This document shows positions 1 through 10,124 of a stretch of DNA of 64,000 nucleotides, piece by piece (the first letter of the stretch is position 1; the number at the start of each line of letters is the position of its first letter). The notes under the pieces were generated by a model. The model saw only the letters and a program-made list of their open reading frames with translations. It searched no databases and was not told the DNA's origin. A program made the position numbers and the translations under genes. Location: assembly GCA_011033025.1 (NCBI GenBank), contig WFMF01000203.1, positions 124,001-188,000 of the forward strand. Direction: 5' to 3'. The stretch is from Beroe forskalii. Taxonomy: Eukaryota > Ctenophora > Nuda > Beroida > Beroidae.

Positions 1-366
1 CTGTAATGAAACGAGTTCCTTGCATGATCGCACAAATTTTCCATCGATCTCTAGTCTTAGGACCATGGAGTGTCGTATGATACTAGTTTTAGTCTCAGAC
101 GATTTTTTGCTAATTTTACACCTGTTAAGCACTGACCAATCAGTAGTGGTTGGTAAGGAGGCTCGTGTAATGTTAGGAATTCTGACAAAAACACTTAGGA
201 GGGCGGTTTTATCGGTAATTGATAACATACCTATTTTTTCGGCTTTTACACCAACCAGGGTTGCAACTAGGTCTTCAGAAGCTCCCTTGTCCCAAGTACG
301 TGACGTTGTTGTCATTCCGTGGACTGCTGTCAGTACCCACAACCATGTGATAACTGTAAACACCAT
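1..366 (-). CDS. env-like third ORF of the retroelement, partial (C-terminal part beyond window)
   Basis: An ATG at 366 opens a minus-strand frame of 122 codons with no stop up to position 1. An in-frame stop lies upstream of the ATG. The first ~18 residues are hydrophobic (MVFTVITWLWVLTAV...), like a signal peptide, followed by a Thr/Ser-rich stretch and at least one N-glycosylation sequon (NIT). It lies 3' of pol, about 300 nt past the pol stop, which is where env sits in errantivirus-like gypsy elements. I see no fusion peptide or membrane anchor because the rest is outside the window. The identity as an envelope glycoprotein is inferred from position and signal peptide; it could be another accessory protein. 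Confidence 0.55.
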   Translation of the reverse strand, partial: MVFTVITWLWVLTAVHGMTTTSRTWDKGASEDLVATLVGVKAEKIGMLSITDKTALLSVFVRIPNITRASLPTTTDWSVLNRCKISKKSSETKTSIIRHSMVLRLEIDGKFVRSCKELVSLQ

Positions 367-668
367 TCTATAAACAAATTTCCACTTTTAACTCTGAAAT
401 GTACTGCGCTAAGTTATGTCAGATAAGTTTTTACGTGACAAAACCAGTTAATTCTATATTTCTGTCCGGAATAAAACATAGACAACTCAGTAATGACATT
501 GAAAAACAGTGACATAGACGAGAGTTAGTGGAACAATAGTGGGACAAGGAACTAGGGCAAAGATAACTACCTAGCGTAATAAGTTTGAAAAAGTAAAAAT
601 ACTTAGCGTTATCTAAGTTTTTTTTTAGCCAAAATCTTTATTCAAACTTCAATTTAGCTATAGTTAAC
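367..668 (-). other. Non-coding spacer between pol and env-like ORF
   Basis: AT-rich, with stops in all minus frames. It may hold the splice acceptor for a subgenomic env message; I cannot assign one with confidence. Confidence 0.4.
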
Positions 669-3600
669 TTAGCGTTTTCTAAGTTTTCTAGCTAGACTCT
701 TCAACGGAGACTTCTTTTTTCTGGGCCTGAGGTTATACCTCGGCTCAGGATCTACGTTGAGATCGTCTCCGATGCCCGTAGATCTCGAAAGGTCTCTTGC
801 CACCACGGGCGGCTCGAAGCCACGCCCTCTGCCGATGGCGTACCTGTCTATATCAGGTAACGAAATGGACCGTGTTGGAGTGGTGTTCTCCCTGCTGCTC
901 GGACCAGCAGCTGCGTTGTCATCCATGTTATTGGATAACTGTCGCGATCTCGAGCTCCTAGGAGAACTATCTGGAGATGATCTAGGAGTCTCGAACCTCT
1001 CAGGACTATGAGATTCACTATGTCGAGATTGTGAAGACGATCGGTTATGACGTCTTCTATCCTCGCTCTCCTGTGTCTCAGGAATACTCGGAGTAGGGCT
1101 GCCGGTGATAGCCGGACTACTCATAGTAGGTTGACGTTTAACGAAGGTAATTTCGATATCGTCATCCGAGCTTGAGCTCGATCTTTTTGACCTCGTAGCA
1201 GGTTTATCTTTACCTGCCGTAGCCTTCGAATTACTCTGTGGCTCAGAATCCCCCGTTATAGGGATTTTTGAGTATTTATTAGCCTTGTAAAGTTTCAGTT
1301 TTGAAATATTTACAATTTTATTGGTGCCATTAAGATCAATAATGTAATTATGATCGCTAATTTTCTCAATGACCCTGTAAGGTCCTGACCACTTCTTGGA
1401 ATATTTATGCTCAGGCGTGTTGCACAGTAAAAAACATAAATCTCCCACCTTGAAAGAGACATCCTTCACGTGGCGATTATATTGATTACACTGGTACTGC
1501 GCAGCTCTCTTGGTGTGATCCAAGGCCCTGCGAGTAATATCACGCACCTTAGCATATAAATCGTAGGCATGAGTCTGAACTGGCGTAGTTACGTCATTAA
1601 CTCGCAGTTCCTCTAGCCTATTATCGTTACTAACGAATAAGTCACGAGGCATAGTAAGCTCTCGGCCAAACACCAGGAAATTTGCGCTGTATCCCGTTTT
1701 GGATGACTTAAGCGCATTAAGAGCAAATACTATGTATTTAGCATATAAATCATAATCCTTGAACTGGTTATTAGTCAAGCAAGCTCTAAAACAAGTGTTA
1801 AGACGACGGTTTTGCCGTTCAACCTTGCCTTGGGTTTGAGAATGAAAACTAGTACCAGGTTTATCCTCAATGCCAAAAAGCTTCAGAACCGTAGTAAACA
1901 GTTTGCTAGTAAAATTCTGTGCTAAATCATGATGAATAGCACGAGGCACACCAAACCTAAGAATCCAAAATTCAACAATGGCTTTGATAGTAGCCTCAGT
2001 GGTCATACTGCGGACTGGTATGCAAGCCAGGTACGAAGTAAACATGTCGGTAATGACAAGTAACGCTACCGTTCTCCGTGTATTCGGAGTCTTCGTAACC
2101 TCAAGGTGATCTATGCAGATTCCCTGATTGAAATGACTGTAAATTATGGGTTTCATAGGAGCTTTGCCGTATGCTTGTGGAGGCTTAGTAGTACAACAAG
2201 TCTCACAAGCCTCTACCCATAATTTGAATTCTTTTTTCATTTTATAGAAGTAATAAGTTTTCTGACACTGAGATAATGAGTTTTCAGTACCTGAGTGACA
2301 GTTAGACAATGTGTCATGGTAGTTATACAAGACACATTGAATGAGAGTGTACGGAAGAACGATAACATTAATTTTATCCGACTTGGAATCGTTATCCCTA
2401 CGAGTAATGTAGAGAATACCGTCCTTGTAGGATAAAAACTGAAAGTTTTTCCAGTAATGATATAGTTCCTTGTGGCAATTGCGAGAATGTAATTTCTCGG
2501 GACATTTGCCTTTCTTAACCCACTCTATTACCTCTAGTAAAATTTTGTCATTTTTATATTCATCGCGTATTCTGTCCCTTGTAATAGGGGATTTCTGGTG
2601 AGATTCCGCACTGTTTTGTGCCAAAACTCGTTTCAGGCTACTGACATCAAACTCTTCGGAGGTCATTCCGGAGTCTGATTCAGTTTCCTGATGCGATGAA
2701 TGTTTAGCAGGTGTCACAAAATCAATTTTAGCAGTCTGTTGACAAGGTAATTTGTCAACTGGGCAATCCAAATTTTCACTAGTCTGTGTAGAAACGTTGG
2801 CCGTTTTGGTTTTAAAAGGGCCATATCTACTCAGATAGTCAGCAATCTGGATTTCTTCAGAATCACCTGAGACGTGGTGAATCGTGAAATTGTAACCTGC
2901 TAATTCACTGACTCTTCGCTGCATATAACTGCCTTCCTTATTAAATATGGTTTCTATATTTAATAAGGCTTTGCAGTCGGTTAAAACTTTAAATTTAGTA
3001 GCGTGCAAATATACACGCCAGTGTTTTAATGCAGCCAGGAGACCTAATGTCTCTAATTTAGTGGCACCAAGTTTTTGGTGGTGTTTAGGAACACTTTGAC
3101 TGAAATAAGATATTATACGTCGTTGTGTACCGTCAGATTGGGTAAGTACAGCACCATGTCCTAATTTACTGCTATCACAGATGACTTCTAACGATTCATA
3201 CTTGTCGTCGTAATCTACAAACCCCAGTATTGGAGCAGTAGTTAACGCAGTCTTCAGGTTATTGAAGCTCTCTTGACAAGTGTCATCCCAATTAAATTTA
3301 ACGTCTTTCCTCAATAGTTTATAAAGAGGTGACGCTTTAGCAGCAAATTGGGGTATGAAATTCCTGTTATAGTTAATCATACCAAGAAACTTTTGGACTT
3401 GTTTAACATTTTTAGGCGAGGGAAGGTCGGTAATGGCCTTCACCTTATCTGCGTCTATTTCTAAGCCTTTAGATGATAAACGAAAGCCACAAAATAGTAC
3501 TGAATTGGCAAACAAATGAGTTTTCTTTGTGCCTAGTTTAAGATTTCCCCATTCAAGTCTTTGAAGGATAAATCTTAAACGCTTCAAGTGTTCTTCCTCC

Positions 3601-5207
3601 GTATTGGAGGATAGCAGAATGTCATCGATGTAACACAATAAGTTATTAAAGGGTACCTTCGAGAATAGTTGACCTATCATTCTGCTGAACTCTGATGATG
3701 AGTTGCACGCTCCCTGGATCATCTTCTTCCACTGGTACTGACGTCCCTTGTACGTGAAGGCCGTGATATGGCGGCTTGTCTTCTCAAGGCCGACCTGTGT
3801 GAAGCTGGAAGTCAGGTCAAAACTTGACCAGTACCTGCAGTCGGTGATTTTGTCAAAAATGGTATTTATTTTTGGCAAACTATGATGATCTCTAATTATT
3901 TCAGAATTAATAGATCGTGCATCAACTACAAATCGCATGGAACTTCCTGTAGTGTTATCTACAGACTTATTAACGTCAGTTTTAACGTTTTTGTTCCCTT
4001 TTTCCACTGCAAATATTATATTGTTCCATAAACTATATGGACAATACTCAATTTGGCCAGTCCGTTCCAAATTTTCAATTTCAAAATCCATATATCGCTC
4101 CGTTTTGAGCGACGGATCTCTACTGGGTATCCACTTGGGACGATAATCTGGTTTTAGATGTAATCGTGCTTCATAAAACGAAGCTGTACCCAGGTCAAAT
4201 CTATCACGTGAAAAACAATGACTAAATTCTTTAATCAATGATTTCAGTTTAGATTTGCTCTCGTTGGATATATTGATGTCCTCTATCCGTAGTTGTCGGA
4301 TGAGTTCATCAGGATCCTTCCATTTTCCCTTCTCACGAGTAACCTCTACTGGTTCCGCCGAAGTTAGTCGGGGAATATCAATCGATGCATCGTAATATGC
4401 ATCGTCATGATGAGTAGAGCTCGTAACTTTATGCACTTTTTCGAGGTTATGAAGTTTTTCATAAGGCTCAATAAAGGCAATCAGTTGATTCTTGTGGACG
4501 GTTATGTCCCAAGGAAAGGGATTAATGCAGTGCACAGGCACTATATTCAGTTTTGAATATGATAATGAACCTGTCACTACAAGCCCTAAGTTATTAGTAA
4601 GCTTGTAATATGGCTCAATCAAGCCCTCAAAATTCGCCTTCGCGTTTTTGATGGGAATTTTTCCTTGCAAGTAAAGGGCAGTATTACCAGGGATAGTAAC
4701 TGTATTGTTACATCTGATTTTCATTCGTTTTTGAATATTAACAGGCTTGCTAATAAAAGGAACGACAACCTTATTTGGCAAAATGACGGTATTGTCATTG
4801 ACATTGATACACATTTCATATTTCTTAATGAGGTCCATGCCCATTAGAAATTCGCAGTCTATGTTATCAGACACGATAAAAATGTGTTTTTTGGTTAATT
4901 TCCCAATAGTTAGAGACAGTGTAATCTGCCCTCTCATGGGAATTATTTTATTGCCAAGCCCAGTAATGAGCGTGCTAGTAGGCTCAATGGAATCATTGAG
5001 ATTTAAAATATCTACTAATCTAATAGAAACCAAGGAGACAGACGCTCCTGTATCTAGCAGGATATTGCTAGCTCTACCATGACAGTATCCGTTTAGGATT
5101 ACTTGATTAGTAAGGGAAACATCCGGTTGCAAACGAGTATCATTATACAAAACGTTATTTTTGCTATATGACTGTTTACAACCTTTTGTTAGTTTAAAGG
5201 CTGGTTG
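669..5207 (-). CDS. pol: Pol polyprotein (protease, reverse transcriptase, RNase H, integrase)
   Basis: Frame open from 5207 to the stop at 669; numbering below starts at the first TTG (5150), giving 1493 residues. The aspartic protease has LLDTGAS at about 31-37. The reverse transcriptase has the catalytic Asp at 445 (SFDL) and YIDD at 507-510. RNase H acidic residues are near D659, E700, D725 and D771. The integrase zinc-binding set is H945, H952, C982 and C985, and its core D1014, D1075, E1111 gives exact DD35E spacing. A GPY-type module (WSGPYRV) follows, then a long Ser/Arg-rich tail ending in NLRPR and basic residues. There is no good ATG near the start and the frame overlaps the end of gag in -1 register, so expression by frameshifting is expected. 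All catalytic residues are present. Confidence 0.95.
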   Translation of the reverse strand, partial: QPAFKLTKGCKQSYSKNNVLYNDTRLQPDVSLTNQVILNGYCHGRASNILLDTGASVSLVSIRLVDILNLNDSIEPTSTLITGLGNKIIPMRGQITLSLTIGKLTKKHIFIVSDNIDCEFLMGMDLIKKYEMCINVNDNTVILPNKVVVPFISKPVNIQKRMKIRCNNTVTIPGNTALYLQGKIPIKNAKANFEGLIEPYYKLTNNLGLVVTGSLSYSKLNIVPVHCINPFPWDITVHKNQLIAFIEPYEKLHNLEKVHKVTSSTHHDDAYYDASIDIPRLTSAEPVEVTREKGKWKDPDELIRQLRIEDINISNESKSKLKSLIKEFSHCFSRDRFDLGTASFYEARLHLKPDYRPKWIPSRDPSLKTERYMDFEIENLERTGQIEYCPYSLWNNIIFAVEKGNKNVKTDVNKSVDNTTGSSMRFVVDARSINSEIIRDHHSLPKINTIFDKITDCRYWSSFDLTSSFTQVGLEKTSRHITAFTYKGRQYQWKKMIQGACNSSSEFSRMIGQLFSKVPFNNLLCYIDDILLSSNTEEEHLKRLRFILQRLEWGNLKLGTKKTHLFANSVLFCGFRLSSKGLEIDADKVKAITDLPSPKNVKQVQKFLGMINYNRNFIPQFAAKASPLYKLLRKDVKFNWDDTCQESFNNLKTALTTAPILGFVDYDDKYESLEVICDSSKLGHGAVLTQSDGTQRRIISYFSQSVPKHHQKLGATKLETLGLLAALKHWRVYLHATKFKVLTDCKALLNIETIFNKEGSYMQRRVSELAGYNFTIHHVSGDSEEIQIADYLSRYGPFKTKTANVSTQTSENLDCPVDKLPCQQTAKIDFVTPAKHSSHQETESDSGMTSEEFDVSSLKRVLAQNSAESHQKSPITRDRIRDEYKNDKILLEVIEWVKKGKCPEKLHSRNCHKELYHYWKNFQFLSYKDGILYITRRDNDSKSDKINVIVLPYTLIQCVLYNYHDTLSNCHSGTENSLSQCQKTYYFYKMKKEFKLWVEACETCCTTKPPQAYGKAPMKPIIYSHFNQGICIDHLEVTKTPNTRRTVALLVITDMFTSYLACIPVRSMTTEATIKAIVEFWILRFGVPRAIHHDLAQNFTSKLFTTVLKLFGIEDKPGTSFHSQTQGKVERQNRRLNTCFRACLTNNQFKDYDLYAKYIVFALNALKSSKTGYSANFLVFGRELTMPRDLFVSNDNRLEELRVNDVTTPVQTHAYDLYAKVRDITRRALDHTKRAAQYQCNQYNRHVKDVSFKVGDLCFLLCNTPEHKYSKKWSGPYRVIEKISDHNYIIDLNGTNKIVNISKLKLYKANKYSKIPITGDSEPQSNSKATAGKDKPATRSKRSSSSSDDDIEITFVKRQPTMSSPAITGSPTPSIPETQESEDRRRHNRSSSQSRHSESHSPERFETPRSSPDSSPRSSRSRQLSNNMDDNAAAGPSSRENTTPTRSISLPDIDRYAIGRGRGFEPPVVARDLSRSTGIGDDLNVDPEPRYNLRPRKKKSPLKSLARKLRKR

Positions 5208-6532
5208 TTATTACCAGTCGTGGCAGTGCTTGTTCGACTTTGGTCCCTGTTTTGGGATTGATCCCTGTTTTGGGATTGTCGAAAGTTCCTACCATTGGGA
5301 TTATTCCAACAATTGATGCTAATGTGCCCTGTTTTGTTGCACGTGTAGCATCTGCGCATTTCGCGATTTCTCTGGGAATTGTTTCTCCAGGTATTTGGAG
5401 TTCGTGACCTCTGGTTCCTGTTTTGGAATCGTGGTCTCGAAAAATTCCGTCCATTGTTATATGGAGATTGAGATCGCGGCCTAAATTGGCGATCATAATT
5501 CTGCCCATTGTTATATGGGGATTGAGATCTTGGCCGAAATTGTCGATCATAATTCCTTCCACTGTTATATGGAGATTGTGATCTCGGCCTAAACCTGCGA
5601 TCAAAATTTCGCCCATTGTTATATGGAGAATATGATCTATCACTAGGCCGGTTATAGCCATAGTTGCTCTCCTCGTTATACGGAGATTGAGATCTGGATC
5701 TAGATTCATTTCGTCCACTGTAATATGGAGTCTGTGATCTAGCTCGAGAACGGAAAGATGACGATGAATCGCGTTTTCGATCATTGTCTGCTGAATTGGC
5801 TGAGTTATCAGCGAATGTTACAGCTGCTTCCTTAAGAATTGATTTAGCAGACAGGTAATTGTCTGACTGATCAAACCGCTTTTCAACTAGTTCTAGTTGT
5901 TTCGCGTACGTGACAGCATCCTCAAAGTTATCCAAGGTGCGACACTCGTTCAATTTCCGTTTGATGTTGACATTTTTGACACCCCTCAAAAATGTCATCA
6001 AGCAGTCTTGCTCGGCCATCAAAGGATCGGTATAAGCAATGTTGGCTTTTTCGCTTAGTTTATAAGCGTAATCAGAGATAGAGTCTTGCTCTTGTTGTAG
6101 GCAATCTCTAACCTCATTAACCAACTGTATTCGTTGCTCACCGTAAATGGTCTGTTTATAGACCTGACAAAAACTGTTCGCCTCACGTTTTTGAGCGTCA
6201 GTTAATGTTACCAATTTCAATTTGGCGTATGTTTCGTCATCTACGTTTTGTAGAAAATACAGGTATAAATTCTGGTGAGTCTGGTTGGTAAGTAACACAT
6301 ACTCCTGGAATTTATCACAGTATCGAACGAAACTGTCACCTTTTTCATATTTGGGAAACTTGGGTGTAATCCTCAAGTTTTCCAGACCTCCGATCAAACC
6401 ACTGTTATGTGATGATGAGGCTACTGTAGGTGAGACCATGTCAATGATCTCTTTTTTGAACGCGTCATTGGCTGTGCCAGGCGTATCCAAATAGGTTTTT
6501 ATTTGGGTTAAAAGTTCAGCTCCGTCAGTCAT
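5189..6532 (-). CDS. gag: Gag structural protein with CCHC zinc knuckle
   Basis: 447 residues from the ATG at 6532. The N-terminal ~230 residues resemble a capsid-like retrotransposon gag region. A zinc knuckle CX2CX4HX4C (CYTCNKTGHISINC) lies at about 395-408 and would bind RNA in particle assembly. Between them (about 270-370) an Arg/Ser/Asn/Tyr-rich region holds around six or seven tandem ~18-residue repeats built on SPYNNGRN...RPRSQ. The C-terminal tail has NRDQSQ repeats. The gag stop (5189-5191) directly follows the TTTAAAC slippery site. The basic repeats probably aid RNA binding, which is inference. Confidence 0.92.
   Translation of the reverse strand: MTDGAELLTQIKTYLDTPGTANDAFKKEIIDMVSPTVASSSHNSGLIGGLENLRITPKFPKYEKGDSFVRYCDKFQEYVLLTNQTHQNLYLYFLQNVDDETYAKLKLVTLTDAQKREANSFCQVYKQTIYGEQRIQLVNEVRDCLQQEQDSISDYAYKLSEKANIAYTDPLMAEQDCLMTFLRGVKNVNIKRKLNECRTLDNFEDAVTYAKQLELVEKRFDQSDNYLSAKSILKEAAVTFADNSANSADNDRKRDSSSSFRSRARSQTPYYSGRNESRSRSQSPYNEESNYGYNRPSDRSYSPYNNGRNFDRRFRPRSQSPYNSGRNYDRQFRPRSQSPYNNGQNYDRQFRPRSQSPYNNGRNFSRPRFQNRNQRSRTPNTWRNNSQRNREMRRCYTCNKTGHISINCWNNPNGRNFRQSQNRDQSQNRDQSRTSTATTGNNNQPLN
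5192..5198 (-). promoter_or_regulatory. Programmed -1 ribosomal frameshift site, TTTAAAC
   Basis: In the gag frame the last codons read CCT TTA AAC TAA, so the heptamer T TTA AAC sits directly before the gag stop. It fits the X XXY YYZ rule, and slipping back one base enters the pol frame, which opens only about 9 nt upstream (5207). The overlap is therefore just large enough for this site. I see only a weak downstream stem and did not identify a pseudoknot. Confidence 0.8.
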
Positions 6533-6559
6533 AACGGGTTATTAGTTTCAGGCTCCAAT

Positions 6560-7140
6560 TGAAATTATGCTGGATTGATGTATTTCAATTCGAGGTAATT
6601 TCAAGTAGAACTTTCAATTCGATTCAGTAGTGAACGAATATAAGAACTGATATAGATCAAATTAATAGTATTATTAAATTTGACAAAATATATCAGAAAT
6701 AATGTTCTCTGAAAAATACGTTGAAATTTCAAAGACCCAAATACTTTAACTATCTCTCAGAACTATCTCACTGAAAGACTGAACGTAAACCGAGAAAAGT
6801 GAATCAAGAGCATAAAGAGTAATCCTTATCTCGACGCTTGAATATTTAAAGGCGTTAATTAAGTTTTTCTCGTTAAGTGTTTAACATCAGTCCTTTGAGC
6901 CGTGACGCGCGTGATCGCGTCTCGCAGAACACTCCTCCGAGGCGAGTCGTTGCTCTCCGTGGTTATACGTCATCAACGCTCGTCTCGGTAGCTGGAATCC
7001 TCGCTTGTAAGTCGTACTTCCCGTACCGTTCCTCTTGCGTAGTCAAGAAGAGAGTGTCGCTCCTCCTGCGTTATCAGAGAGAGAGAGGGAGCGTCGTACC
7101 GACAAGCTTCTGAGGAAGGCAGGTGTTAGTAATTAAGTAC
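6560..7140 (-). promoter_or_regulatory. Putative 5' LTR / leader of the retroelement
   Basis: Upstream of gag on the minus strand is a GC-rich block (6890-7110), then a TATA-like TTTAAATA near 6850, then TCAGTC/TTCAGTG near 6770-6790, like initiators of gypsy elements. A CA followed after two bases by TGGAGCCTG (about 6560) could be the LTR end and primer-binding site, but the tRNA is not recognisable. The distal LTR end is not defined because the partner LTR is off the window. Confidence 0.4.
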
Positions 7141-8109
7141 TTGGGGTTATATGAAACTTAGGCCTGTTTAGCCCGAATCAAATATCACAAAATTTCAGAA
7201 TTTTGAGAATTACGTCATTGTTATATGACGGAAATTGAGAGTAGCTATTTCTGCCGAATAGCTACTGTTACATTGATATGAGTGAATGAGATTCGGGTAC
7301 TGCGCTCATCTGTTTCTTGTTTGCTCGAGCGCAATATTCAGACTTTTTCTTGATTGAGTCGGATTTTGGTTTTAAATTATTGATTTAAATTACTGATTAT
7401 TGTAACTAGGTAACTGATTTAGTGATACTGTGATTCTCTGAGTTTTTGAGATTCTAGCATTTATGGCATGTGATTGAAACATGGTTATTATAATCAGAGA
7501 ACGACTGTTGTGAAAGAGATTCTTTGATGAAAGCATGATGTGTGTAGGTAGAAGTCTTAGCTGAAGTAAAGTTTTTGAAGTTTTGAGTTCAATTGTTTAG
7601 TATTTACGTATTTTCGAGATGATTTCTCTGAGGGAGGGGAAGTATTGCAGGGCTGTTAAAATCTAATAATCATTTGAGTTTATAGCTTCCGCCCCGTCAT
7701 TGCTGATTATTGGAGCTATGATTAGTTGAGTTTAAAGTACTGTAGCAGTCAATCCGCGAGTATAATGAGATTGTCATGGTAACGCAGAGAGGCAGGCTTT
7801 ATTGAGTTGTTATCTGTGAGATAGAGTCAGTATGGATCAGTAACATCTCCGATTCGTTGTGGTAGGACAGACGTCCTTCGAAGCATGCCAACGCTTTAAA
7901 GAGTGATATTTGTGTAGTTTTTACCCCATAAGCAACACTATCACTCTATTAGAAGTCGTCTTATTTGTCCTCAAAAATGACCACAACTGAATGAATTATG
8001 GGGTTTTGGCTGCTTTGAGAAGACGAGGACGATCGCAGCGAAAGACGTGCTAGGTGAAGCAACTAAAGTGCTCAAAACCTGGGGTGGGTTACTGCGGAGA
8101 TAGTGTACG
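7141..8109. other. No gene; possible LTR start of a second element at ~7634
   Basis: AT-rich, no ORF. A purine tract GAGGGAGGGGAAG at about 7630-7643 followed by TATTGCAGGGCTGTT resembles a plus-strand polypurine tract plus LTR start. No coding remnant supports it. The rest shows nothing I can name. Confidence 0.3.
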
Positions 8110-9560
8110 TCTAATACTAAGCTACACTACATTTCTATACAATTGTTCATGAAAATATGCCCTAAAATGCACAGGAAAAAAGTTTGGGGCCAAAAACTGT
8201 TTTTCACCTTAAGCGAGCCATTCATCAGCAAAAGCTTCATAACTTGGTCCATTAAAGTCGTAGAGACTTCATCTTGGGCTCAAACGAATCGCAATGGCCA
8301 TATTGCTAAACAATTTTTCATCAAAATATGTTCTAAAATGCTCATGAAAAAAGTTTTAGGCCAAAAACTGATTTTTTCGCCTTATGCAAGCTATTTATGA
8401 TCAAGGAAAGTTTTATATCTCAGTCCAGGGAAGTCGTAGAGACTTCATCTTGAGTTCAAACGAATGTAAATGGCCACATTTTTATGCAATTTTTCACAAA
8501 CCTTCGTCCTAAAATACTCAGGAAATAAGCTTCAGGCCAAAAACTGTTATACATGAGCCATTCATAACCAGTGAAAGTTTCATATCTCGGTACAGGAAAG
8601 CCTTAGAAACTATATCCAGGGTTTGATCCAATTTCAATGGTCATTTTTCAATACACGACTTATTTATAAATTGCTTTCATCAATTTGTACATCTGAGTGA
8701 ATCCCTGTAAAGGCAATATTTGAAGCTATATTTGGCTTCAATGATTGTTCAAAGGTCTGGGTTTGGCATGGTAAATACTAAGGTGCTCCAAATTTAAGTC
8801 GTACTGCATACTTTATCTTGGGCTCAAAGGAATTGCAATGGTCATATTTTTGTACAATTGTTCATAACCATTTGCACTTTTCATTTTGAAGGTTTTACTT
8901 CTGTTCCAACAGCTGTAACAGCCAATGACAGGAATCGAAGGATTCATGTAATCAAGCCAGTGACGGAAGTGTAATCCATACTTTATCGCCCGAGACTTCG
9001 CTGCAATGGGCAGCTCCTCATTTAACCCTCCCGCACAGTTTCCTGTACGCTCGGCTGAGTTAACCGTGTGGCTTCTTAGGTGAGAGTTCTCACACTTAGC
9101 ACGGTAGGCACGGCCGGGAATCGAACCACCAACCTCTCGATTGAAAGTACGACGCCTTAACCAACTGCGCTACCTGGCCAGTAAAAGGCTCCAGAAAACA
9201 GTTTTGGGCAAAAATATTTTTCATCGTACATGAGCCGTTTATGATCAGCAGAAGTTTCATATCTTGGTCCAGAAAAGCCGCATAGACTTCATTTGGGCTC
9301 AAACGAATCGTAATGAGGTTATTGCCATGAAAGTTGTTCATAACATATTCCCTAAAATACAAAAAACCTTTCTGGCCAAAAACTGCTTTCACCATACAGT
9401 AGATGAGAGTCGTTTATGATAAGTGGTCCAGTAAGGTCATGGAAATTTCGTCCAGGACGATGGTTATTTCATCTTGGGCTTACATGGAGATGTTTATAAA
9501 CACATTTTCGAAAGGCCCAGGAACATCGTTCTTAGCCTAATCATTTTTTGGTGCAATATC
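8110..9560 (+). repeat. Left arm of a ~3.7-kb imperfect palindrome made of ~200-bp satellite units
   Basis: Several diverged units carry the same landmarks in order: GACTTCATCTTGGGCTCAAA, AATCGCAATGGCCAT, CAATTGTTCATGAAAATATG, CCTAAAATGC, GGCCAAAAACTG, ATATCTCGGTCCAGGAAAG. The whole block is inverted at 10125-11820. A SINE (8891-9180) interrupts this arm only. Short ORFs here are repeat artefacts. Confidence 0.85.
8891..9180 (-). mobile_element. tRNA-derived SINE, copy 1
   Basis: On the minus strand the head is tRNA-like: box A (TAGCGCAGTTGGTTAA) and a perfect box B (GGTTCGATTCC) at 9180-9110. The body contains GAGCGTACAGGAAACTGTG, and the 3' tail contains CAGCTGTTGGAACAGAAG. The anticodon stem does not pair well, so this is a SINE and not a working tRNA. 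It is absent from the matching position of the right palindrome arm. Confidence 0.8.
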
Positions 9561-9704
9561 CACGGACCACCACATCCCCTTCCGGGGTGGGTGGCATCTC
9601 TCAATTGCAGAGAGTTCTACTGGGATCCACCTGGTTGCACTTCTAGGCTTGCTAGCAACCTCTTATCTGGTACCAGGTGGTGATACTCTAGGAGTAACAA
9701 TTGG

Positions 9705-9775
9705 TCGTTCTACGACATCTTCAGGTCTGTAAATACAATAACATTAACAGACATGAAGATGTCATAGAACGACGA
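9705..9775. repeat. Hairpin at the palindrome centre
   Basis: TCGTTCTACGACATCTTCA and its near-exact complement flank a ~30-nt loop. It lies in the unique spacer (9560-10125) between the two arms. Confidence 0.7.
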
Positions 9776-10124
9776 AATTGATTGTCATTAAAGAACCACA
9801 ACAATTAGATTTGTACGTGCACCATTGATTCAAAAGAGAATAAATAAATAACTCATCAATTGTAATCATGCTACTCTTATTCAACGACATGATCCGTGAA
9901 AACAGCAAGTCACTTGAGTTAAAAATGAAGTCTAGACTTAACGACCATTCTAGACTGCTCCCTGACACCACTCATTTCATTTATTAGCATCCTCTCACAT
10001 TCCATCTACAGCTGACGACGATAATCACATGATTTTCGAAAGATCCTGATTTTATTGTTTATCGTATCATTCAACGTTTTAAACTTTCCCTCTAAACAAG
10101 TAAGACAACTTTGACTGATTATTA

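Larger units (their letters stand above)
1..7140 (-). mobile_element. Ty3/gypsy-class LTR retroelement with env-like ORF, 3' end off window
   Basis: Reading right to left, the element has a leader or LTR candidate (about 7140-6560), gag (6532-5189), pol (to 669) and an env-like ORF (366 to the edge). The domain order protease-RT-RNase H-integrase, with a GPY-like module after the integrase, is that of Ty3/gypsy elements. All three frames are intact, so the copy looks young. The 3' LTR would lie left of position 1, so LTR pairing and target duplication cannot be tested here. Confidence 0.9.

Noticed and set aside
3937-5082. Plus-strand ORFs across the pol region
   Set aside because: Antisense shadows of pol, with no motif of their own.
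5194-5784. Second minus-strand ORF of 196 codons inside gag
   Set aside because: Alternate frame of the tandem-repeat part of gag; the zinc knuckle is only in the 447-codon frame.
9096-9180. Functional tRNA gene
   Set aside because: Boxes A and B are good but the anticodon stem does not pair and SINE body follows directly.
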